A stretch of DNA of 5,522 bases from an uncultured Burkholderiales bacterium (GTDB taxonomy: Bacteria > Pseudomonadota > Gammaproteobacteria > Burkholderiales > Burkholderiaceae_C). Location of the stretch: assembly GCA_903887655.1 (NCBI GenBank), contig CAISQQ010000002.1, positions 1-5,522 of the forward strand. Direction: 5' to 3'. A program made the position numbers and the translations under genes. Shown here one piece after another: positions 1 through 4,487 of this stretch. The notes under the pieces are model-generated. The model was not told the origin of the DNA. It worked only from the letters and a program-made list of their open reading frames with translations, and did no database searches. Numbering within the stretch: position 1 is the first letter of the stretch; every line of letters begins with the position of its first letter.

Positions 1-219
1 CAACTCATTGTTGCCTTGCACGCTTTGCGTCAAATCTTTGAAGCGCTCTCCTCGGTAGTGGGCTTCCGTCAACTTCAAGAGCTGAATTTGAGTCCCCATG
101 GCGCCGTCGAGCAAGGCAATGCGTTGGGCGAGCACGTCCACCAAGGCCCCGCCTCGGGTGTAAGACGCCGCGTTCAGGGGATGGCTCAAGGTCGAGGTCG
201 GGGTCAAGGTCGGAGTCAA
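1..219 (-). CDS. metH: Methionine synthase (cobalamin-dependent), N-terminal part, runs off the left edge
   Basis: The enzyme transfers a methyl group from 5-methyltetrahydrofolate through cobalamin to homocysteine, giving methionine in the cytoplasm. Only the first 73 codons or so are present: the beginning of the homocysteine-binding barrel. The minus strand reads LVDVLAQRIALLDGAMGTQI, then KLTEAHYRGERFKD and QGNNEL. These match the family signature LDGAMGTMIQ...KLTEADYRGERF...KGNN in order and spacing; Gln replaces the usual Met in the GAMGT-x-IQ motif. The start is uncertain. I chose TTG at 219-217 because AAGGA lies at 233-229, nine bases upstream. TTG at 189-187 is possible without a good ribosome binding site. 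An in-frame ATG at 315-313 has GGGAG eight bases upstream but would add an N-terminal extension unlike the family. Some Comamonadaceae split metH into two genes; this fragment cannot show which form is present. The family call is firm, the start is not. Confidence 0.85.
   Translation of the reverse strand, partial: MTPTLTPTSTLSHPLNAASYTRGGALVDVLAQRIALLDGAMGTQIQLLKLTEAHYRGERFKDLTQSVQGNNEL
184..219. repeat. Degenerate hexanucleotide tandem repeat at the metH start
   Basis: Six consecutive 6-base units on the plus strand (GCTCAA, GGTCGA, GGTCGG, GGTCAA, GGTCGG, AGTCAA) form a GGTCRR-type repeat. In the metH frame on the minus strand they encode alternating dipeptides: LT, PT, LT, PT, ST, LS. 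The unit is a multiple of three, so changes in copy number would not shift the frame. Several units create TTG triplets that could serve as starts, which is why the metH start is hard to fix here. Confidence 0.75.
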
Positions 220-288
220 GCGCAAAATTCCTTGAAAACGGGGTGAACAGGCCCAAAACTTGAAGCCTGGGCGCGGACGAAAAAACGC

Positions 289-294
289 ATTGTA
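289..294 (-). promoter_or_regulatory. Candidate metH promoter, -10 box TACAAT
   Basis: The minus strand reads GTACAATGCG, where TACAAT matches the sigma70 -10 consensus at five of six positions. I see no convincing -35 box 16 to 18 bases upstream. Transcription would begin near 282, giving a leader of about 60 bases to the TTG at 219. That leader is too short for a cobalamin riboswitch, and I see no B12-box-like sequence in it. Confidence 0.4.
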
Positions 295-316
295 CGGGCT
301 GCTATTGCCGCGCATC

Positions 317-342
317 GGGTCGACTCCCGCAGGGCTCAACCC
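317..342. other. Imperfect hairpin upstream of metH
   Basis: GGGTCGA (317-323) can pair with TCAACCC (336-342) using one wobble. Inside it, CCC (326-328) pairs with GGG (332-334) around a three-base loop. No T-run follows on either strand, so this is not an intrinsic terminator. It lies upstream of the proposed metH -10 box and is in the metH transcript only if transcription starts further away. The rest of 220-445 shows no gene I can support. Confidence 0.35.
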
Positions 343-445
343 CAGGATAGCCCCACCAGACGAATACCAAAGACCTCTTTTTGGTGTTTTAAGGTGCGCA
401 GCTCGTGGGCCGTGGGCAGGTGGCCTCAAGGATGCACAAAAAAGC

Positions 446-451
446 TATAAT
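446..451 (+). promoter_or_regulatory. -10 box TATAAT for the small membrane protein gene
   Basis: A perfect TATAAT is preceded by an A-run and GC (AAAAAAGCTATAAT), a context I associate with Burkholderiales promoters. No good -35 box is seen 17 bases upstream. The predicted start near 458 gives a leader of about 20 bases to the ATG at 478. Confidence 0.6.
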
Positions 452-477
452 TTCTCTCTCAATTAAGGATATTCCCT

Positions 478-615
478 ATGTCAAATACAACCCCTGAGCA
501 TGACGCGCCCGTTGATGTGGTCGAGAGCATTGTTCCGCTCATGCCCATTATTTTGCCGGTTGGCGGCGCCATTTTGATTTTTCTATTGGCCTTCATCGCC
601 GTTTTCATGGCCTGA
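478..615 (+). CDS. 45-residue single-pass membrane protein, function unknown
   Basis: This short gene starts with ATG at 478 and stops with TGA at 613-615. AAGGA at 465-469 sits eight bases before the start, and a TATAAT box lies about 27 bases upstream, so it has full expression signals despite its length. Residues 1-17 are polar and acidic (MSNTTPEHDAPVDVVES). Residues 18-45 are almost wholly hydrophobic (IVPLMPIILPVGGAILIFLL continuing to the C-terminus) and form one membrane helix ending at the stop codon, with no cytoplasmic tail. Prolines at 20, 23 and 27 and a Gly-Gly at 29-30 could kink the helix or help packing. In size it resembles small accessory subunits of membrane complexes such as CydX or CcoQ, but I see no signature of either and make no assignment. 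It is divergent from metH and separated from pckG by 375 bases, so no operon partner is evident. Confidence 0.75.
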   Translation: MSNTTPEHDAPVDVVESIVPLMPIILPVGGAILIFLLAFIAVFMA

Positions 616-620
616 TTGGC

Positions 621-650
621 CTGGTTGATGCGCCTGGGGGCGTGAACCAG
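621..650 (+). terminator. Hairpin just after the small gene, possible weak terminator
   Basis: CTGGTT (621-626) pairs perfectly with AACCAG (645-650), and CGCC (631-634) pairs with GGCG (639-642) inside it, with two wobble pairs between. It begins five bases after the stop at 615. No T-run follows, so it is not a classical intrinsic terminator. It may protect the 3' end of the transcript or act with Rho. Confidence 0.35.
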
Positions 651-746
651 CGGCTCAAACCTTGCTGCTCGGTCCTGGAATCCGCGCCGTGTCCCTCGCT
701 CAGCTCAGCTCGGCTTTGGCGATTCCCCTCTTGTTAAACCCCACAA

Positions 747-775
747 TTGACACTAGAGTTTGTCACTCCTAAGAT
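747..775 (+). promoter_or_regulatory. Predicted sigma70 promoter of pckG
   Basis: TTGACA at 747-752 is a perfect -35 consensus. After a 17-base spacer comes TAAGAT at 770-775, which matches the -10 consensus at four of six positions. The expected transcription start is near 782. An inverted repeat, TGACA (748-752) and TGTCA (761-765) with eight bases between, overlaps the -35 box and spacer and could be an operator. Confidence 0.65.
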
Positions 776-802
776 CTTGTGATGGTTTGATGACGGATCG
801 CT

Positions 803-816
803 TGAACGCTCGTTCA
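803..816. promoter_or_regulatory. 14-bp palindrome, candidate repressor operator
   Basis: TGAACG and CGTTCA form perfect 6-bp arms around a two-base centre, CT. The site lies about 20 to 35 bases downstream of the predicted pckG transcription start, where a bound repressor could block initiation or early elongation. Short-spacer palindromes of this shape are typical of TetR-family operators. The binding protein is not identifiable from this window. Confidence 0.45.
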
Positions 817-880
817 TCACGGCAGGCATCAACCCCTCCCACCGCCCATTATTTTTTTCGCCACATTGCAGTTTTGGTTC

Positions 881-967
881 ATTAAGGACAACAGCGAGTT
901 GAACGCCTGGTCTTGCCAGGGCGAACGCCCGAGCGTGGGGTCGGCTCTCCTGGCTGGTGTCCTTAAT
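881..967 (+). promoter_or_regulatory. Candidate structured leader RNA of pckG
   Basis: ATTAAGGACA (881-890) is perfectly complementary to TGTCCTTAAT (958-967). After one A/G mismatch, CAGC (892-895) pairs with GCTG (953-956), so 14 of 15 positions pair in the closing helix. Inside, CGCCTGG (904-910) pairs with CCAGG (916-920) and CG (922-923) around the loop TCTTG, leaving G921 bulged. GAGC (931-934) can pair with GCTC (944-947). The result is a three-way-junction-like fold that ends 23 bases before the pckG ATG. CTCCTGG (947-953) is a perfect complement of CCAGGAG (977-983), which contains the pckG ribosome binding site, so an alternative fold could hide that site. I do not recognise a known riboswitch class. 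A small palindromic mobile repeat is the main alternative. Confidence 0.5.
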
Positions 968-990
968 CAATTAGACCCAGGAGTTCCTTC

Positions 991-2844
991 ATGAATGCAC
1001 CCTTGTCCCATGGCATCGAAGTCCATGCACCGAGTTTTGTCAAACACCAAAAGCTCATTGCTTGGGTGAGTGAAATGGCCGCCTTGTGCAAGCCCACGCA
1101 AGTGGTGTGGTGCGATGGCAGCGCTGAAGAATATGACCGCTTGTGTGAGCAATTGGTCCAGGCGGGTACCTTCAAGCGATTGAACCCGGCCAAGCGGAAA
1201 AACTCTTTCCTGGCCTGCTCTGACCCCAGCGATGTGGCCCGCGTTGAAGACCGCACCTACATTTGCTCTGAGCGCCAAGAAGATGCCGGCCCCACCAACA
1301 ACTGGTGTGCGCCCCAAGAAATGCGCGCCACGCTCCAACCCCTGTTTGACGGCTGCATGGCCGGTCGCACCATGTATGTGGTGCCCTATTCCATGGGTCC
1401 ATTGGGCTCGCCCATTGCACACATTGGCGTTGAGCTCTCGGACAGCGCCTATGTGGCCGTCAACATGAAGCTCATGACCCGAATGGGCCGGGCCGTTTAC
1501 GATGTTTTGGGTGCCCATGGCGCCTTTGTGCCTTGTATCCACACCGTGGGCTCGCCATTGAAATCGGGCCAAGCCGATGTGACATGGCCTTGCAACGCCA
1601 CCAAATACATTGTTCATTACCCAGAAACCCGTGAGATCTGGTCTTATGGTTCGGGCTATGGTGGCAATGCTTTATTGGGTAAAAAGTGCTTTGCACTGCG
1701 CATAGCGTCCAACATGGGCCGCGACGAGGGCTGGTTGGCCGAGCACATGCTCATCTTGGGCGTGACCCAACCCAACGGTAAAAAATTCCATGTCGCCGCC
1801 GCCTTCCCCAGCGCCTGTGGCAAAACCAACTTTGCCATGTTGATTCCCCCTGCAGGGTTCAACGGCTGGAGTGTCACCACCATTGGCGACGACATAGCGT
1901 GGATCAAGCCCGGCCAAGATGGCCGCCTCTATGCGATCAACCCCGAGGCGGGCTACTTCGGCGTGGCCCCTGGCACCAACACCCTCACCAATCCCAACTG
2001 CATGGCGAGTTTGCACCACGACGTGATTTTCACCAACGTGGCGTTGACCGATGATGGCGACGTGTGGTGGGAGGGCATGGGAGATGCGCCAGCGCATTGC
2101 ATCGATTGGCAGGGACGCGATTGGACACCCCAAATCGCCAAGGACACGGGCGCCAAGGCGGCCCACCCCAATGCCCGCTTCACCGTGGCGGCCACCAACA
2201 ACCCCGCCATCGATGCGGCTTGGGATGACCCCAAAGGGGTGGCCATTGATGCCTTTATCTTTGGCGGACGACGCTCCACCACCGTGCCCTTGGTCACCGA
2301 AGCGCGCAATTGGGTGGAGGGCGTGTACATGGCTGCCACCATGGGGTCCGAAACCACCGCAGCGGCCACTGGCGCACAAGGTGTTGTGCGTCGGGACCCT
2401 TTCGCCATGTTGCCCTTCACCGGCTACAACATGAGCGACTACTTCCAGCACTGGCTCAACTTGGGCGATAAGCTCGCCAAAACAGGCGCGACCTTGCCCA
2501 AAATCTTCACCACCAATTGGTTCCAAAAAGGCGCCGACGGCAAGTTTGTGTGGCCTGGCTATGGCGAGAACATGCGCGTTCTCAAATGGATGATCGACCG
2601 CATTGAAAATCAAGTGAGCGGCCAAGAGCATCTGTTTGGCTTGAGCCCGTCCTACCAAGAAATCAACTGGTCTGGTTTGGCGTTTACTGAGCAGCAGTTC
2701 AAAGACGTGACCCACATCGACAAACAGGCCTGGAGTGCAGAGATTGATTTGCACAAAGCGCTGTTTGAGCAACTCGCCTACCACTTGCCCGCTGAACTCA
2801 AACAGGCGCAAACTGAACTCGAGAGCCGTCTGGCTTTGATCTAA
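991..2844 (+). CDS. pckG: Phosphoenolpyruvate carboxykinase (GTP)
   Basis: This cytoplasmic enzyme converts oxaloacetate and GTP to phosphoenolpyruvate, GDP and CO2, the first committed step of gluconeogenesis from TCA-cycle carbon. The 617 residues fit the usual length of about 600-620. Key motifs are intact and ordered: DVAR with substrate-binding Arg84; the strongly conserved GRTMYVVPYSMGPLGSP (125-141); YGSGYGGNALLGKKC with Tyr223 and metal ligand Lys232; EHM with metal ligand His252; P-loop PSACGKTN (273-280) with the reactive Cys276 and Lys278; GDD with metal ligand Asp301; NARF Arg396; FGGRR (424-428); and the mobile lid near 453-464. These follow the rat cytosolic enzyme closely and exclude the unrelated ATP-dependent PckA family. 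The ATG at 991 is supported by AGGAG at 979-983, seven bases upstream. The gene appears monocistronic, with its own promoter, a long structured leader and a strong terminator. Confidence 0.97.
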   Translation: MNAPLSHGIEVHAPSFVKHQKLIAWVSEMAALCKPTQVVWCDGSAEEYDRLCEQLVQAGTFKRLNPAKRKNSFLACSDPSDVARVEDRTYICSERQEDAGPTNNWCAPQEMRATLQPLFDGCMAGRTMYVVPYSMGPLGSPIAHIGVELSDSAYVAVNMKLMTRMGRAVYDVLGAHGAFVPCIHTVGSPLKSGQADVTWPCNATKYIVHYPETREIWSYGSGYGGNALLGKKCFALRIASNMGRDEGWLAEHMLILGVTQPNGKKFHVAAAFPSACGKTNFAMLIPPAGFNGWSVTTIGDDIAWIKPGQDGRLYAINPEAGYFGVAPGTNTLTNPNCMASLHHDVIFTNVALTDDGDVWWEGMGDAPAHCIDWQGRDWTPQIAKDTGAKAAHPNARFTVAATNNPAIDAAWDDPKGVAIDAFIFGGRRSTTVPLVTEARNWVEGVYMAATMGSETTAAATGAQGVVRRDPFAMLPFTGYNMSDYFQHWLNLGDKLAKTGATLPKIFTTNWFQKGADGKFVWPGYGENMRVLKWMIDRIENQVSGQEHLFGLSPSYQEINWSGLAFTEQQFKDVTHIDKQAWSAEIDLHKALFEQLAYHLPAELKQAQTELESRLALI

Positions 2845-2867
2845 AGCGCCTGCGCGGCACGGCATTG

Positions 2868-2902
2868 AGCCCCAAGGCGCACCGAGCGCTTTGGGGCTTT
2901 TT
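2868..2902 (+). terminator. Intrinsic terminator of pckG
   Basis: AGCCCCAAGGCGC (2868-2880) and GCGCTTTGGGGCT (2886-2898) form a 13-bp stem with one G-U pair around the loop ACCGA. A T-run at 2898-2902 follows. It lies 23 bases after the pckG stop codon. It lacks a T-run on the minus strand, so it should act only on plus-strand transcripts. Confidence 0.92.
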
Positions 2903-2913
2903 GTTGTCTGGCC

Positions 2914-2930
2914 AGGCCAAAGACTGGCCT
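2914..2930. other. Short hairpin between converging genes
   Basis: AGGCCA (2914-2919) pairs with TGGCCT (2925-2930) around a five-base loop. It is downstream of the minus-strand membrane protein gene (stop at 2963-2965) but has no T-run in that direction, so any terminator role is weak. Confidence 0.3.
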
Positions 2931-2962
2931 AAGCCTTTGCTGACCCGCCGTTTCGGGGGGAC

Positions 2963-3382
2963 TTAAGACGCTGAACGCTGCAGGGCACAACGAATTTCTG
3001 ACATCAAGCGGGGGTCCTGCTGGGCCACTTCCCACATCCGTGCATCTTGACCTCGGGCATATTGCCGGTCTTTCCATTCGCCCCACTGGCGCGTCAGCTT
3101 CACGACAAACGCCAAGATGGGCTGGGCAAAAATCGCCAACAGGGAAAACGCAATCACCCACAAGAGGGTCCACGCCACCAACAAATGGCCATCGGTCCAG
3201 GTTTCGATGATTTGATTGGCGACCACCATCAAGGTGGCCACCAAAGCGGACAACAACAATGTGGCCAAGCCTTTGGCGCTATCGATGAAAGACGCGCTCA
3301 CTTGGAGCGCCTGCGCCAAGCGCTCCAAACGTCCGACGCCAGGGTGTGTTTGCGCAAAATGGGGATTCATAAAGCTGTTCAT
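2963..3382 (-). CDS. Two-helix membrane protein of unknown function
   Basis: The 139-residue product has no motif I recognise. ATG at 3382-3380 is chosen because AAGGA lies six bases upstream. Residues 1-37 are soluble. Hydrophobic stretches near 39-57 (GLATLLLSALVATLMVVA) and 68-94 (LLVAWTLLWVIAFSLLAIFA and onward) predict two membrane helices joined by a short acidic loop, ETWTDGH, probably periplasmic. The C-terminal 45 residues are polar and basic (KLTRQWGEWKDRQYARGQDA), so both ends should lie in the cytoplasm. No signal peptide or cysteine motif is seen; the only cysteine is Cys132. The gene is transcribed from a good promoter shared in a divergent region with the LysR-type gene, and it converges on pckG. 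The divergent layout makes it a possible target of that regulator, which is inference only. Confidence 0.8.
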   Translation of the reverse strand: MNSFMNPHFAQTHPGVGRLERLAQALQVSASFIDSAKGLATLLLSALVATLMVVANQIIETWTDGHLLVAWTLLWVIAFSLLAIFAQPILAFVVKLTRQWGEWKDRQYARGQDARMWEVAQQDPRLMSEIRCALQRSAS

Positions 3383-3429
3383 GGGGATTCCTTGTCTGAG
3401 CAATGGCAGATGAATTTCTGCATGCAAGG

Positions 3430-3458
3430 ATAATAGGGTTTATACTAGTATTGTTCAA
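3430..3458 (-). promoter_or_regulatory. Predicted sigma70 promoter of the membrane protein gene
   Basis: On the minus strand TTGAAC (3458-3453) matches the -35 consensus at four of six positions. It is followed by a 17-base spacer and TATTAT (3435-3430), five of six for the -10. The leader to the ATG at 3382 would be about 40 bases. The spacer contains a perfect 10-bp palindrome, ATACTAGTAT (3442-3451), a possible operator between the two boxes. Confidence 0.65.
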
Positions 3459-3479
3459 CTTTATTTTATCAATACCACT

Positions 3480-3496
3480 CATTCACCCGGTGAATG
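3480..3496. promoter_or_regulatory. 17-bp palindrome at the 5' end of the LysR-type gene
   Basis: CATTCACC (3480-3487) and GGTGAATG (3489-3496) form perfect 8-bp arms around a single C. The right arm contains GGTGA, the only ribosome-binding-like sequence near the gene, and overlaps the upstream ATG at 3494. It may be an autoregulatory operator of the LysR-type protein or an RNA hairpin covering the translation start. Confidence 0.5.
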
Positions 3497-3505
3497 TATT
3501 TGCCC

Positions 3506-4468
3506 ATGTCCCTTCCCCCCAATTTTCGCCAGCTTGACTTGAATTTGTTGCGTGTGTTTGACGCCATCATGGCGGAGAAAAGTCTCACCCGGGCCGCACA
3601 GACCCTGTCCTTGACTCAACCGGCCGTGAGCAATGCCCTCAGGCGACTGCGTGAGCATTTGGACGACCCCTTGCTCACGCGCCAAGGACAGGCCCTGGCG
3701 CCCACGGCACGCGCGCGCGAGCTTTGGCCTCAGGTGCGAGCGTCCTTGGATCAGCTCGAGCGTGCGCTTCATCCAGAGGATTTCGATCCCCTTCAAAGCA
3801 CCCAGGCGTTCATTGTGGCCATGGCGGACGCGACCGCTGCGGAGTTGATCCCAGGGCTGTCCAAGATTTTAGAAACCGAAGCCCCCTTGGCCAACCTGCG
3901 GGTCATTCCCCTCACCACCCGTGACCCCAGACAACTGCTGGCGGATCAACAAGCCGACATGGCCGTGGGTCACTTCCCCGCTGTTTTGGCCGATCTCACC
4001 GCCCAGGCCCAGGCCGGTGAATCGGTGGGTTTTGAGCACTCGCGCTTGTTCGAAGGGGAATATGTGTGCGTGATGCGCCGCGGCCACCCCTTGAGCCGGC
4101 AAGCGCTGAGTTTGGATGATTTTTGCGCAGCTCGTCACATGTTGGTGAGTTTTTCTGGCCGCCCCTTTGGCTTTGTCGACCAAGCCCTGGCCTCGCTTGG
4201 GCGTGAGCGCCGAGTCGTGGTGACGGTGAACCAGTTCTCCACGGCAGGGCGGGTGGTGCTCAACTCCAATCTCATCACGGTGCTGCCCAAACACTTTGTG
4301 CGCGTGGCAGGCCTAGAGGAGCAGCTGAGCATCCAAACGCTGCCCCTGAAAGTTCCTGCGGTTCACATTGATTTGCTCTGGTTCAACCAAGGTCGCTCGC
4401 GTGCCGCCCACGCTTGGCTCAAAGGGGCGATGAAGCGCTCGGCCGAGGAAGCCATGAGCCGTTTTTGA
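3506..4468 (+). CDS. LysR-family transcriptional regulator
   Basis: This is a cytoplasmic DNA-binding regulator of 320 residues, normal for the family. Residues 10-70 hold the winged helix-turn-helix: LDLNLLRVFDAIMAEKSLTR, then AAQTLSLTQPAVSNALRRLR and DDPLLTR. The rest (about 91-300) resembles the periplasmic-binding-like effector domain, including QADMAVGHFP near 149-158. The DLNLL start and the FDP...F.V.MAD junction point to the NahR/LinR/NodD-like branch, whose members often sense small aromatic or acidic compounds; no ligand can be assigned. Start choice: ATG at 3506 places the N-terminus at the family's usual distance from the DLNLL motif. ATG at 3494, four codons upstream, is possible, but GGTGA then abuts it. 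LysR proteins often control a divergent gene, here the membrane protein at 2963-3382, and themselves. The gene ends 19 bases from the converging mnmA stop. Confidence 0.93.
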   Translation: MSLPPNFRQLDLNLLRVFDAIMAEKSLTRAAQTLSLTQPAVSNALRRLREHLDDPLLTRQGQALAPTARARELWPQVRASLDQLERALHPEDFDPLQSTQAFIVAMADATAAELIPGLSKILETEAPLANLRVIPLTTRDPRQLLADQQADMAVGHFPAVLADLTAQAQAGESVGFEHSRLFEGEYVCVMRRGHPLSRQALSLDDFCAARHMLVSFSGRPFGFVDQALASLGRERRVVVTVNQFSTAGRVVLNSNLITVLPKHFVRVAGLEEQLSIQTLPLKVPAVHIDLLWFNQGRSRAAHAWLKGAMKRSAEEAMSRF

Positions 4469-4487
4469 TTGCAGCGCGGCTTGGCGC

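Larger units (their letters stand above)
616..990. other. Gene-free region upstream of pckG
   Basis: No supportable protein gene is found here on either strand. The region holds the hairpin at 621-650, a promoter at 747-775, palindromes at 748-765 and 803-816, a T7 run at 852-858 without a convincing stem before it, and the structured leader at 881-967. A 31-codon ATG frame at 790-885 lacks a ribosome binding site. The distance from the proposed transcription start (about 782) to the pckG ATG is about 209 bases, long for a bacterial leader. Confidence 0.7.

Noticed and set aside
313..345. tRNA-like T-arm around GGGTCGACTCCC
   Set aside because: No acceptor, D or anticodon arms can be placed around it, and there is no CCA end.
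366..390. Possible terminator: ACCAAA, loop, TTTGGT, then GTTTT
   Set aside because: The stem is only six AT-rich pairs, the T-run is short, and no plus-strand gene lies upstream.
339..422. Short minus-strand frame ending in ELRTLKHQKEVFGIRLVG
   Set aside because: It looks protein-like, but is under 30 codons, has no start codon with a ribosome binding site, and follows a stop directly. It may be a gene remnant, but the evidence is too thin.
260..466. 68-codon plus-strand frame between metH and the small gene
   Set aside because: It overlaps the metH promoter region and the TATAAT box and shows no recognisable motif.
852..858. T7 run in the pckG leader as a transcription attenuator
   Set aside because: No convincing GC-rich stem precedes it. 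GGCAGG and CCTCCC upstream pair only with a mismatch.
734..970. 78-codon minus-strand frame in the pckG upstream region
   Set aside because: No ribosome binding site or motif was seen. It runs through the proposed promoter and structured leader, whose symmetry explains the sequence better.
967..1617. 216-codon minus-strand frame over the start of pckG
   Set aside because: Same reason: antisense to the conserved N-terminal part of pckG, with no motif.
1672..2865. 397-codon open frame on the minus strand opposite pckG
   Set aside because: It lies antisense to a clearly recognised PEP carboxykinase. The translation is rich in Gly, His and Val with no family motif, as expected for the complement of a GC-rich coding frame.
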